Positions 19,034 through 27,233 of a stretch of DNA of 64,000 nucleotides are shown here, in pieces. Source of the DNA: Streptomyces globisporus. Lineage in GTDB: Bacteria > Actinomycetota > Actinomycetes > Streptomycetales > Streptomycetaceae. The stretch spans positions 186,001 to 250,000 of the forward strand of contig BMTG01000001.1 in assembly GCA_014649555.1 (NCBI GenBank), in the 5' to 3' direction. Each line of letters begins with the position of its first letter. Position 1 is the first letter of the stretch. Both the position numbers and the translations under genes were made by a program. The notes below the pieces were generated by a model. The model was given only the letters and a program-made list of their open reading frames with translations, made no database searches and had not been told where the DNA came from.

Positions 19034-21115
19034 GTGGCGCGGAGCGTGTACGTGACCGGGATCGACCGGGGGGACGGCCGGCAGGTCGTCGAGCTGGGAG
19101 TCATGGAGCTTCTGACGCGTCAGGTGGACCGGGTCGGGGTCTTCCGCCCGCTGGTCCATGACGGTCCCGACCGGCTCTACGAGCTGCTGCGGGCCCGCTA
19201 CCGGCTCTCCCAGAGCCCGGCCACCGTCTACGGCCTGGACTACCACGAGGCCTCCGCCGTGCAGGCGGAGAAGGGCACCGACGAGCTGGTCTCGCGGCTC
19301 GTCGAGCGGTTCCACCAGGTGGCCAGGGAGTACGAGGCGGTCCTCGTGCTGGGCAGTGACTTCGCGGACACCCAGCTCCCCGACGAGCTGGCGCTGAACG
19401 CCCGGCTGGCCAACGAGTTCGGGGCCTCCGTGATCGCGGTGGTCGGCGGCAAGGGGCAGACCGCGGAGTCCGTGCGCGCCGAGACCCGTAACGCCTACCG
19501 CGCCTACGCCGGTCTCGGCTGCGACGTGCTGGCCATGGTGGTGAACCGGGTCGCCGCCGAGGACCGCGCGGCGATAGCGGAGCGGCTCGCGGCCCGGCTG
19601 CCCGTGCCCGTCTCGGTCCTGCCGGACGATCCGGCGCTCTCGGCCCCCACGGTCGCCCAGATCACCGCCGCGCTGGACGGGACGGTGCTGCTCGGCGACG
19701 ACTCGGGTCTTGCGCGCGACGCGCTGAACTTCGTTTTCGGCGGGGCCATGCTGCCGAACCTGCTGAACGCGCTGACGCCCGGCTGCATGGTGGTCACCCC
19801 CGGGGACCGCGCCGACCTGGTGGTGGGCTCGCTGGCCGCACACAGCGCGGGGACCCCGCCCATCGCGGGTGTGCTGCTGACGCTGGACGAGCGGCCCGGC
19901 GAGGAGATACTCACGCTGGCCGCCCGGCTCGCACCGGGAACCCCGGTCGTGTCGGTGGCCGGCGGATCCTTCCCCACCGCCACCGAACTCTTCACCCTCG
20001 AAGGCAAGTTGAACGCGGCGACCCCGCGCAAGGCGGAGACCGCCCTCGGCCTGTTCGAGCGCCACGTCGACACGGCGGCGCTGCTCGACCGGATCTCGGT
20101 GGCCCGCAGCGGCCGGGTCACGCCGATGATGTTCGAGCACGAGCTGCTGGAGCAGGCGCGCTCCGACCGCAAGCGCGTGGTGCTGCCGGAAGGCGCCGAG
20201 GAGCGGGTGCTGCGCGCCACCGACGTGCTGCTGCGCCGGGACGTCTGCGACCTGACGCTCCTCGGCGATGTGGACGTGATCCGCAAGAAGGCCGCCGATC
20301 TCGGCATCGACCTCGCGGAGACCCAGCTGATCGACCCGCACACCTCGGAGCTGCGCCAGCGGTTCGCCGAGCGGTACGCGCAGCTGCGCGCGCACCGCGG
20401 GGTGACGGTGGAGCTGGCGTACGACGTGGTGGCGGACGTGAACTACTTCGGCACGCTGATGGTGCAGGAGGGGCTTGCCGACGGGATGGTGTCCGGGTCG
20501 GTGCACTCCACGGCCGCCACGATCCGACCCGCCTTCGAGATCATCAAGACGAAGCCCGACGCGTCGATCGTCTCGTCCGTCTTCTTCATGTGCCTGGCCG
20601 ACAAGGTCCTTGTGTACGGCGACTGCGCGGTCAACCCGGACCCGAACGCCGAGCAGCTCGCGGACATCGCGTTGCAGTCGGCGGTGACGGCGGCCCGCTT
20701 CGGCGTGGAGCCGCGGGTGGCGATGCTGTCGTACTCCACCGGGACCTCCGGCTCCGGCGCGGACGTGGACAAGGTGCGCGAGGCGACCGAGCGGGTGCGG
20801 GCGGAGCGGCCCGAGCTGCGGGTGGAGGGGCCGATCCAGTACGACGCGGCGGTCGAGCCGACCGTCGCCGCGACGAAGCTCCCGGACTCCGAGGTCGCGG
20901 GCCAGGCGACCGTGCTGATCTTCCCGGACCTGAACACCGGCAACAACACCTACAAGGCCGTGCAGCGCTCGGCGGGCGCGGTGGCGGTCGGCCCGGTCCT
21001 CCAGGGTCTGCGCAAGCCCGTCAACGACCTCTCGCGCGGCGCGCTCGTCCAGGACATCGTCAACACGGTGGCGATCACGGCGATCCAGGCGCAGAGCGAG
21101 GAGCGCCCCGCATGA
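19034..21115 (+). CDS. pta: Phosphate acetyltransferase
   Basis: Interconverts acetyl-CoA and acetyl-phosphate. It is the long, 693-aa form: an N-terminal P-loop-like BioD-related domain (residues 1-~200), a DRTGG domain (~215-330) and the catalytic PTA_PTB domain from about 365 (RKRVVLPEGAEERVLRA, then MVSGSVHSTAATIRPA and LIFPDLNTGNNTYKAVQR). GTG 19034 follows GGAGAG by about 7 nt. The stop overlaps the ackA start (ATGA), giving a coupled acetate switch operon. Confidence 0.96.
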   Translation: MARSVYVTGIDRGDGRQVVELGVMELLTRQVDRVGVFRPLVHDGPDRLYELLRARYRLSQSPATVYGLDYHEASAVQAEKGTDELVSRLVERFHQVAREYEAVLVLGSDFADTQLPDELALNARLANEFGASVIAVVGGKGQTAESVRAETRNAYRAYAGLGCDVLAMVVNRVAAEDRAAIAERLAARLPVPVSVLPDDPALSAPTVAQITAALDGTVLLGDDSGLARDALNFVFGGAMLPNLLNALTPGCMVVTPGDRADLVVGSLAAHSAGTPPIAGVLLTLDERPGEEILTLAARLAPGTPVVSVAGGSFPTATELFTLEGKLNAATPRKAETALGLFERHVDTAALLDRISVARSGRVTPMMFEHELLEQARSDRKRVVLPEGAEERVLRATDVLLRRDVCDLTLLGDVDVIRKKAADLGIDLAETQLIDPHTSELRQRFAERYAQLRAHRGVTVELAYDVVADVNYFGTLMVQEGLADGMVSGSVHSTAATIRPAFEIIKTKPDASIVSSVFFMCLADKVLVYGDCAVNPDPNAEQLADIALQSAVTAARFGVEPRVAMLSYSTGTSGSGADVDKVREATERVRAERPELRVEGPIQYDAAVEPTVAATKLPDSEVAGQATVLIFPDLNTGNNTYKAVQRSAGAVAVGPVLQGLRKPVNDLSRGALVQDIVNTVAITAIQAQSEERPA

Positions 21116-22398
21116 CGACTTCTCCTGTTTCCGACCACGAAAGCACGGCAGCCCCTGTGGAACCGCACCGCGTCCTCGTCCTCAACTCCGGCTCCTCGTC
21201 GGTGAAGTACCAGCTCCTCGACATGCGCGACCGCTCGCGGCTCGCCTCGGGTCTGGTCGAGCGGATCGGCGAGGAGACCTCGCGTCTGGTGCACACGCCG
21301 CTGACCGGCGGCGGCGCCGAGCCCCGGGAGCGTACGGGCCGGATCGCGGACCACGACGAGGCGCTGAAGGCTGCGGCCGAGGAGCTGGCGGCGGACGGGC
21401 TCGGCCTGGACTCCCCCGAGCTCGCCGCGATCGGGCACCGGGTGGTGCACGGCGGGCTGCGGTTCAGCGCGCCGACCGTCATCACCGACGAGGTGCTGAC
21501 GGAGATCGAGCGGCTGGTCCCGGTCGCCCCGCTGCACAACCCGGCGAACATCACCGGCATCCGCACCGCGCAGGTGCTGCGGCCGGACCTGCCGCAGGTG
21601 GCGGTGTTCGACACGGCGTTCCACACGACGATGCCGGAGGCGGCCGCGCGGTACGCGATCGACGTGGAGACCGCCGACGCGCACCGGATCCGCCGCTACG
21701 GATTCCACGGCACCTCGCACGCGTACGTCTCGCGGAAGACGGCCGAGCTGCTGGGGAAGGCCCCCGAGGAGGTGAACGTCATCGTGCTGCACCTGGGCAA
21801 CGGGGCGTCGGCCTCGGCGGTCGCGGGCGGGCGGTGCGTGGAGACCTCGATGGGGCTGACGCCTTTGGAAGGGCTCGTGATGGGTACGCGCTCCGGGGAC
21901 ATCGATCCGGCGGTCACCTTCCACCTGAAGCGGGTGGCGGGCATGTCGGCCGACGAGATCGACGTCCTGCTGAACAAGAAGAGCGGTCTGGTCGGCCTGT
22001 GCGGCGACAACGACATGCGGGTGATCCGCCGCCGGATCGACGAGGGCGACGAGCGGGCGGCGCTGGCCTTCGACATCTACATCCACCGGCTGAAGAAGTA
22101 CATCGGCGCCTACACGGCGGTGCTCGGGCGGGTGGACGCGGTGGCGTTCACGGCGGGGGTCGGGGAGAACGCGGCCCCGGTGCGGGAAGCTGCCATCGCG
22201 GGTCTGGAGGAGCTGGGCATGGCGGTGGACGCCTCGCTCAACTCCGTACGGTCCCCTCAGCCGCGGTTGATCTCGCCGGAGTACGCCCGGGTGGCGGTCG
22301 CCGTGGTGCCGACGGACGAGGAGCTGGAGATCGCCGAGCAGACGTTCGCACTGGTCAGCCGGGGTGACGCCGACAGCCCGGTGCACAGCGACAACTGA
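21112..22398 (+). CDS. ackA: Acetate kinase
   Basis: Converts acetyl-phosphate and ADP to acetate and ATP, or the reverse during acetate uptake. The 428-aa protein shows the ASKHA signature LVLNSGSSSVKYQL (near residue 22), FDTAFHTTMPEAAARY, RYGFHGTSHAYVS and HLGNGASASAV. The ATG at 21112 overlaps the pta stop. The N-terminal ~15 residues are a short Ser/Thr/Pro extension. pyk follows 74 nt downstream under its own promoter. Confidence 0.96.
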   Translation: MTTSPVSDHESTAAPVEPHRVLVLNSGSSSVKYQLLDMRDRSRLASGLVERIGEETSRLVHTPLTGGGAEPRERTGRIADHDEALKAAAEELAADGLGLDSPELAAIGHRVVHGGLRFSAPTVITDEVLTEIERLVPVAPLHNPANITGIRTAQVLRPDLPQVAVFDTAFHTTMPEAAARYAIDVETADAHRIRRYGFHGTSHAYVSRKTAELLGKAPEEVNVIVLHLGNGASASAVAGGRCVETSMGLTPLEGLVMGTRSGDIDPAVTFHLKRVAGMSADEIDVLLNKKSGLVGLCGDNDMRVIRRRIDEGDERAALAFDIYIHRLKKYIGAYTAVLGRVDAVAFTAGVGENAAPVREAAIAGLEELGMAVDASLNSVRSPQPRLISPEYARVAVAVVPTDEELEIAEQTFALVSRGDADSPVHSDN

Positions 22399-22431
22399 GC
22401 GCCCCCGCGCCCCTTTGTATCTTCCACCAGA

Positions 22432-22465
22432 CGGAATATTCCGCAGCGAAACAAACCGATAGGAT
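22432..22465 (+). promoter_or_regulatory. pyk promoter with palindromic box
   Basis: CGGAATATTCCG at 22432-22443 is a perfect 12-bp palindrome. TAGGAT at 22460-22465 is a good -10 box, and the ATG of pyk is only 7 nt after it. The palindrome covers the -35 position, so it may be a regulator site. The spacing predicts a leaderless pyk transcript. Confidence 0.6.
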
Positions 22466-22472
22466 CCGCCTC

Positions 22473-23903
22473 ATGCGCCGTTCCAAAATCGTCTGTACCC
22501 TCGGTCCCGCCGTCGACTCGCACGAGCAGCTCGTCGCTCTGATCGAGGCCGGCATGAGCGTGGCCCGTTTCAACTTCAGTCACGGCACCCACGAGGAACA
22601 CCAGGGCCGTTACGACCGTGTCCGCAAGGCGGCCGCCGAGACCGGCCGCGCGGTGGGCGTACTCGCCGACCTCCAGGGCCCGAAGATCCGGCTGGCGAAG
22701 TTCGCCGAGGGCCCGGTCGAACTGGTCCGCGGGGACGAGTTCACCATCACCTCAGAGGACGTCCCCGGCGACAAGTCGATCTGTGGCACGACCTACAAGG
22801 GTCTGCCCGGCGACGTCGTCAAGGGCGACCCGATCCTGATCAACGACGGCAACGTCGAGCTGAAGGTCGTCGCGGTCGAGGGCCCCCGGGTGAAGACCAT
22901 CGTCATCGAGGGCGGTGTCATCTCCGACCACAAGGGCATCAACCTGCCCGGCGCGGCGGTCAACGTCCCGGCCCTGTCCGAGAAGGACGTCGAGGACCTG
23001 CGCTTCGCCCTGCGGATGGGCTGCGACCTGGTCGCCCTCTCCTTCGTCCGGGACGCGAACGACGTCAAGGACGTGCACAAGGTGATGGACGAGGAGGGCC
23101 GCCGGGTCCCCGTCATCGCCAAGGTGGAGAAGCCGCAGGCGGTCGAGCACATGGAGGGCGTCGTCATGGCGTTCGACGGTGTGATGGTGGCCCGCGGCGA
23201 CCTGGCGGTGGAATACCCGCTGGAGAAGGTCCCGATGGTGCAGAAGCGCCTCATCGAGCTGTGCCGCCGCAACGCCAAGCCGGTGATCGTGGCGACCCAG
23301 ATGATGGAGTCGATGATCACCAACTCGCGGCCCACCCGCGCCGAGGCGTCCGACGTCGCGAACGCGATCCTGGACGGCGCGGACGCGGTCATGCTGTCCG
23401 CCGAGTCCTCGGTGGGCGCGTACCCGATCGAGACGGTCAAGACGATGTCGAAGATCGTCTGCGCCGCCGAGGAGGAGCTGCTCGCCAAGGGCCTCCAGCC
23501 GCTCGTCCAGGGCAAGAAGCCTCGTACGCAGGGCGGTTCGGTGGCCCGTGCGGCCTGCGAGATCGCGGACTTCCTCGACGGCAAGGCGCTGGTCGCCTTC
23601 ACCCAGTCCGGCGACACGGCCCGCCGTCTCTCCCGCTATCGCACGGCCCAGCCGATCCTGGCCTTCACCACGGACGAGGCCACCCGCAACCAGCTCGCGC
23701 TGAGCTGGGGCGTCGAGTCGCACGTCGTCCCGCACGCGGACAACACCGACGCGATGGTGGACCTGGTCGACGCGGAGCTGCTCAAGCTGAACCGCTACAG
23801 CTCCGGCGACACGATGGTCATCACCGCCGGATCGCCTCCCGGCGTCCCCGGCACCACCAACATGGTCCGGGTGCACCACCTGGGCGGCGGCGAGCGGGAC
23901 TGA
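22473..23903 (+). CDS. pyk: Pyruvate kinase
   Basis: Makes pyruvate and ATP from phosphoenolpyruvate. The 476-aa protein has the N-terminal KIVCTLGPA and MSVARFNFSHG, the B domain (~70-165), the catalytic signature VIAKVEKPQAVEH with its active-site lysine, VMVARGDLAVE and ATQMMESM, then the C-terminal allosteric domain (~345-476). There is no Shine-Dalgarno; a -10 box ends 7 nt before the ATG, consistent with leaderless translation. It lies downstream of pta-ackA but probably has its own promoter. Confidence 0.96.
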   Translation: MRRSKIVCTLGPAVDSHEQLVALIEAGMSVARFNFSHGTHEEHQGRYDRVRKAAAETGRAVGVLADLQGPKIRLAKFAEGPVELVRGDEFTITSEDVPGDKSICGTTYKGLPGDVVKGDPILINDGNVELKVVAVEGPRVKTIVIEGGVISDHKGINLPGAAVNVPALSEKDVEDLRFALRMGCDLVALSFVRDANDVKDVHKVMDEEGRRVPVIAKVEKPQAVEHMEGVVMAFDGVMVARGDLAVEYPLEKVPMVQKRLIELCRRNAKPVIVATQMMESMITNSRPTRAEASDVANAILDGADAVMLSAESSVGAYPIETVKTMSKIVCAAEEELLAKGLQPLVQGKKPRTQGGSVARAACEIADFLDGKALVAFTQSGDTARRLSRYRTAQPILAFTTDEATRNQLALSWGVESHVVPHADNTDAMVDLVDAELLKLNRYSSGDTMVITAGSPPGVPGTTNMVRVHHLGGGERD

Positions 23904-23918
23904 CCCGCACCCGCACGG

Positions 23919-23966
23919 CAACGCCGTGGGCCGTACTCCTGCTGAGGAGTACGGCCCACGGCGTTG
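23919..23966. terminator. 22-bp perfect stem after pyk
   Basis: The arms 23919-23940 and 23945-23966 are exact complements around GCTG. It sits between convergent pyk and the 24007 gene and is likely a strong bidirectional terminator. Confidence 0.85.
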
Positions 23967-24006
23967 TGCGGCTCCCGGACGGGCTCGGGGAGGCGGGCGG
24001 GGGCGG

Positions 24007-25305
24007 CTAGCCCTTGCCGCCCTCCAGGTAGTTGTTCAGTCCGGGCACGGTGAGTGTGCCGCCGAACTGGCCGGCCTGAGTGACCTTCACCTTGGTGAAG
24101 AAGGCGAAGGGGACGTTCAGCGGCGGCGGGGTCTCCGGGCTGAAGGTGATCGGGATGAGGCCGAAGAGGTTGCCCTTCAGCTCCTCCGTGTACATCGTCA
24201 CCTCGCCGTTGCGGATCGTCGACGTGGAGCCGGGCCGCGACTTCACATGGCCCGTCGTGCCCGCGGGGCCCACGGTCAGCTGGTGCAGGTCCTTGATGTC
24301 GATGGAGCCGGCGGTGAACTTCAGCACCTTCTTGATGCTGCCGTCCGCCTTCTTCACCTCGACGATGCCGTGGTAGTCGAGGCCGTTGAGCGTGAGCAGC
24401 GTCGACTCCAGCGTCCACGGGTCGGACGGGAGCAGCGGGATGCCGGGCTCCAGCTCGGCCGCGGCGAGCGCGTCCGGGTCGGCCTCGGGGCACGGGAAGC
24501 GGGGCTTGGCGCCGTCGGGGATGTCCTCGTCCTTCCTGGCGTCGAGTCCCTTGGCGTCCTCGTCGAGCTCCTCGACGTCCTTGCCGGCCTTCCCGGCCGC
24601 CTCGCGGATGGCGTCGGCCGTCTTGTCGGACGTCTCCTTCGCCTTGTCGGCAGCGTCCTCGGCCGGGTCCTTCGCCGTGTCCTCCGGCTTCTCGGACGGC
24701 TCGGGGGCCTTCGTCGTGGGACTCGGGGACGGGTCGGCCGACTCCTCGGCCTCGTCCTTCTTCTTGTCCGGGCCGTCGAAGAGGTCCTTGAGCGCGTCGC
24801 CGAGGCCGAGCGGGTCGAGGGGGTTCTTCGACTTGGTGGGCGTCGGGGTCGCGGAGGGCTTCTCGGCGGACTGCGCCGACTTGTCCGGGTCCGGCTTCGC
24901 GTCGTCGGGCGCCGGGTCCTTGTCCGGGTCGGACGCGGAACCGCTGGCCGAGGGCTTCGGGGTCGCGGTGCCGTCCTTGCCGGAGGCGTCGTCCTTCTCG
25001 GTGGCCGAGGGGGACGGGGTCGGCTTCGGCGACTCGCTCTCGCTCGGCTCGTCGGACCGGGTGACGCACGGTCCCGGCGCGAAGGGGATGTCGCCGTTGT
25101 CGTCGGCCAAGGCGAGCTTGGGGGTCAGCCCCATGCCCACGAAGACCGCCGTCGGCATCGCCGCGAGCGCCAGTGCCTTCTTGCCGCTGGGGAGGTGGAG
25201 CTTGGTCAGCAGCGACTTCCTGGGGGCCGCGTGGCGGGGGCCCCTGCGCTCGGAGAGCCCGTCGCCGAGGCGGGCGTCCGCCCGCTGGCCGTCGTCACCC
25301 CGCAC
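24007..25305 (-). CDS. Exported or membrane-anchored acidic protein of the DUF6230/DUF6114 operon
   Basis: A protein of about 432 aa of unknown function. A charged N-terminus precedes a hydrophobic segment (KKALALAAMPTAVFVGMG, residues ~43-60) ending ALADD, so it is exported or anchored. A long Pro/Ser/Asp/Lys-rich linker (~75-265) contains the segment KNPLDPLGLGDALKDLF. The C-terminal domain (~280-432) has a beta-rich look (TLESTLLTLNGLDYHGIVEV, then NLFGLIPITFSPETPPP). GTG 25305 follows GGGAGG and overlaps the DUF6114 gene by 11 nt, so the genes are coupled. Third gene of the operon. Confidence 0.75.
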   Translation of the reverse strand: MRGDDGQRADARLGDGLSERRGPRHAAPRKSLLTKLHLPSGKKALALAAMPTAVFVGMGLTPKLALADDNGDIPFAPGPCVTRSDEPSESESPKPTPSPSATEKDDASGKDGTATPKPSASGSASDPDKDPAPDDAKPDPDKSAQSAEKPSATPTPTKSKNPLDPLGLGDALKDLFDGPDKKKDEAEESADPSPSPTTKAPEPSEKPEDTAKDPAEDAADKAKETSDKTADAIREAAGKAGKDVEELDEDAKGLDARKDEDIPDGAKPRFPCPEADPDALAAAELEPGIPLLPSDPWTLESTLLTLNGLDYHGIVEVKKADGSIKKVLKFTAGSIDIKDLHQLTVGPAGTTGHVKSRPGSTSTIRNGEVTMYTEELKGNLFGLIPITFSPETPPPLNVPFAFFTKVKVTQAGQFGGTLTVPGLNNYLEGGKG

Positions 25306-25843
25306 GGTGCCTCCCGCCGTCGGCCTCGGCCGGCGCGTCGAACTCGGCGCCCTGCTGCTGCGGCACGGCCGCCGCACCCTGGAGCTCGCCCTCGGGGCGC
25401 CCCTCGTACGGCCGGTCCTGGCGCGGGGCCTCCTCGACGCTCTTCGGGTCGCCCGGCGCCCAGGAAATGGACAGGGCTCCGCCGATGAGGGAGAAGAGGA
25501 ATCCGACGATGAAGCCGCCGATGTTGGCGACGGGTATGGAGATCAGCGCGAGCAGAATGGCCGCGACGCCGGCGAACACCCGCACGATGCTGTGGAACCA
25601 CATCGTCAGGCCCAGCGTGACCAGCAGGACACCGATGATCAGGGATCCGGCGCCGGCCGTGGTGGACATGGCCAGCGTCACGTTGCCGAGGTGCATGTTG
25701 GCGTACGGGAAGTAGGCGATGGGAACGCCACCGACCATGGTGAACAGTCCGGCCCAGAACGGCCGGTTACCCCGCCAGGCGCGGAAGCGTCGCCGATAGA
25801 CGCGGATGTGGTGCTCGTTCTGCCCTGTGGACTCGGGGCTCAT
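25295..25843 (-). CDS. DUF6114 integral membrane protein
   Basis: A 182-aa protein with four predicted membrane segments between residues ~28 and 130 (for example AGLFTMVGGVPIAYFPY and FIVGFLFSLIGGALSISW) and a charged C-terminal tail rich in Glu, Gln and Ala. It matches the actinobacterial DUF6114 family, which usually lies beside DUF6230 proteins, as here. Function unknown; I infer an envelope role together with its two operon partners. GGGAG lies 9 nt before the ATG. Confidence 0.8.
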   Translation of the reverse strand: MSPESTGQNEHHIRVYRRRFRAWRGNRPFWAGLFTMVGGVPIAYFPYANMHLGNVTLAMSTTAGAGSLIIGVLLVTLGLTMWFHSIVRVFAGVAAILLALISIPVANIGGFIVGFLFSLIGGALSISWAPGDPKSVEEAPRQDRPYEGRPEGELQGAAAVPQQQGAEFDAPAEADGGRHRAG

Positions 25844-25936
25844 GGAAAACAGCTCCCTGGAACCGGTACTGCTGAAGGAGAAGAAGAAAGGGTGGGCGGC
25901 CGGACGCCGTTGAAGCCCCGACCGCCCGGGCGAGTG

Positions 25937-26581
25937 CTAATAGCACTCATCAACGCCGGAGACAAGCTTCAACGACAGGTCGGGGAGCTTGAACGTGCCT
26001 GCCGTCGTCGCCCATGCCTTCTGCTTGACATCCGTCAGCACTGCCTTGTCCGCGCGCTGGGAGAAGCCGTTCGGGTTGGCCTGCGTTCCCGGCTGGATAC
26101 CGGGCTTGGTGTCGTCCTTGGGCAGCGAGCCCGCCGCGACGCCGATGTCGATGTTCTTGAACGTGGCGTCCGCGCCCAGCTCCGAGACATCCAGGTAGAG
26201 GTCCTTGGCGTAGACCTTCTCCTTGCCGGTGCCCGCAGTCAGCTGGAGGGTGACGTTACCCAGCCCGAACGGCAGGTTCGGCGTCACCACCGACTGGCAC
26301 ATGTTGGTGATGTAGGCCTTGCTGAAGCCGGACACCGCGACAGGCGCATGCTGCGCCTTGCCGTCCAGCGTCTTGCCCGACGCCACACTGCCGTACTGGA
26401 CGAAGTCCCAGCCCTCCAGTTTCTTGGCCTCGACCTTGAACTCCTGGCCGGAAACGCTGAACGAAGCCGCCAGCGCACCCTGGGCCAGACCTATGCCCAC
26501 CGCGGCCGTCGCGGCGACGCTCGGCACCATGACCAGAGCGAACCGCTTCCATCTCGTCCCACCGCGAACCTGGGAACCCAT
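25937..26581 (-). CDS. DUF6230 secreted protein (once annotated cholesterol esterase)
   Basis: A 214-aa protein. It begins with an anchor or signal helix (FALVMVPSVAATAAVGIGLA, residues ~14-33) and then a beta-rich domain (SFSVSGQEFKVEAKKLEGW, then VTPNLPFGLGNVTLQL). No lipase GXSXG motif is present, so the old esterase label used for such proteins is not supported. AAGGAG lies 7 nt before the ATG. It is the first gene of the operon running to DUF6114 and the 24007 protein. A 650-nt non-coding region upstream carries two TTACT/AGTAA dyads. Confidence 0.8.
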   Translation of the reverse strand: MGSQVRGGTRWKRFALVMVPSVAATAAVGIGLAQGALAASFSVSGQEFKVEAKKLEGWDFVQYGSVASGKTLDGKAQHAPVAVSGFSKAYITNMCQSVVTPNLPFGLGNVTLQLTAGTGKEKVYAKDLYLDVSELGADATFKNIDIGVAAGSLPKDDTKPGIQPGTQANPNGFSQRADKAVLTDVKQKAWATTAGTFKLPDLSLKLVSGVDECY

Positions 26582-26933
26582 ACTTGCTCCTTCTTCTCGG
26601 ACGTACATCTCCGGCCGGGCATCGTGCCCGTCCTGGGATGGGAGAAGTGCTACGTCCTCGGGAAGGAGAGCGCCCGTATCGGAGACGTGTCCCGCATCCG
26701 ATCCACCGGCGTTCACCCCCGAGCGACAACCACGGGCCGCGCTGTCCGCACGGCCGGTCGGACAGGCCCCGCCTGTGGGCGGGAACCCCCCTGTCCGCGG
26801 TCGGCGCCTCTGCCGCCGACCCACCCGGTGGGGACCCAACAGACCCTCGGACACCGGCTGGAGACCGGGCTGAAGGTATTGGACCGAGCGTGGCCGATCG
26901 TGGTCCATTCACGGCCCTGACACAAGGGGGATC

Positions 26934-26949
26934 GTTACTGGCTAGTAAC
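26934..26949. promoter_or_regulatory. Operator-like dyad 1 upstream of the DUF6230 operon
   Basis: GTTACT and AGTAAC face each other around GGCT (perfect 6-4-6). A second dyad with the same TTACT/AGTAA core lies about 130 nt away. The motif looks like a TetR- or GntR-type site. Confidence 0.5.
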
Positions 26950-27064
26950 GGCCCGATAACCACAGGACGACAGGGCGGCATCGAGCGGCGACGCAGGGTG
27001 GCACGAAAGGGACATCGGAATGGCGGGAAACTTCCTGGAAACAGGACAGAACAGTCCGCCTGGC

Positions 27065-27096
27065 TTACTGCGAGTAACAGCTTGCATCTTTGTCAA
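27065..27096 (-). promoter_or_regulatory. Putative promoter with operator dyad 2
   Basis: On the minus strand a consensus -35 TTGACA (27096-27091) is followed by TTACT-N3-AGTAA (27077-27065), a perfect dyad lying in the spacer and -10 region. This is the classic layout for repressor occlusion. No convincing -10 hexamer is visible. Transcription would run toward DUF6230 with a leader of about 480 nt. Apart from the two dyads, 26582-27149 shows nothing recognisable. Confidence 0.45.
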
Positions 27097-27149
27097 GTTT
27101 TGGTAAAGCGAAGGCTTACGGTGCCCGTATTCGGCGTCGGAACGGAAAA

Positions 27150-27182
27150 ACGGCCGCACTGCCCGGTGGGCAGTGCGGCCGT
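27150..27182 (-). terminator. Intrinsic terminator of the thioredoxin-TPR gene
   Basis: ACGGCCGCACTGCCC pairs exactly with 27168-27182 around GGT. On the minus strand the stem is followed by a T-run (rc of GGAAAAA). It is 52 nt after the stop at 27234. Confidence 0.85.
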
Positions 27183-27233
27183 CTTGTCACATCGGCACAA
27201 TCGGGCGCGTCCGGAAGGCGACGGCGGGCCGGG

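Noticed and set aside
25937-26581. Calling the DUF6230 protein a cholesterol esterase
   Set aside because: No GXSXG nucleophile motif or catalytic triad is visible; the fold looks like a secreted beta protein.
27090-27182. Plus-strand small RNA ending at the 27150-27182 hairpin
   Set aside because: A TTGTCA lies upstream on the plus strand, but no -10 follows at normal spacing; the hairpin has its T-run on the minus strand and fits the thioredoxin-TPR terminator.
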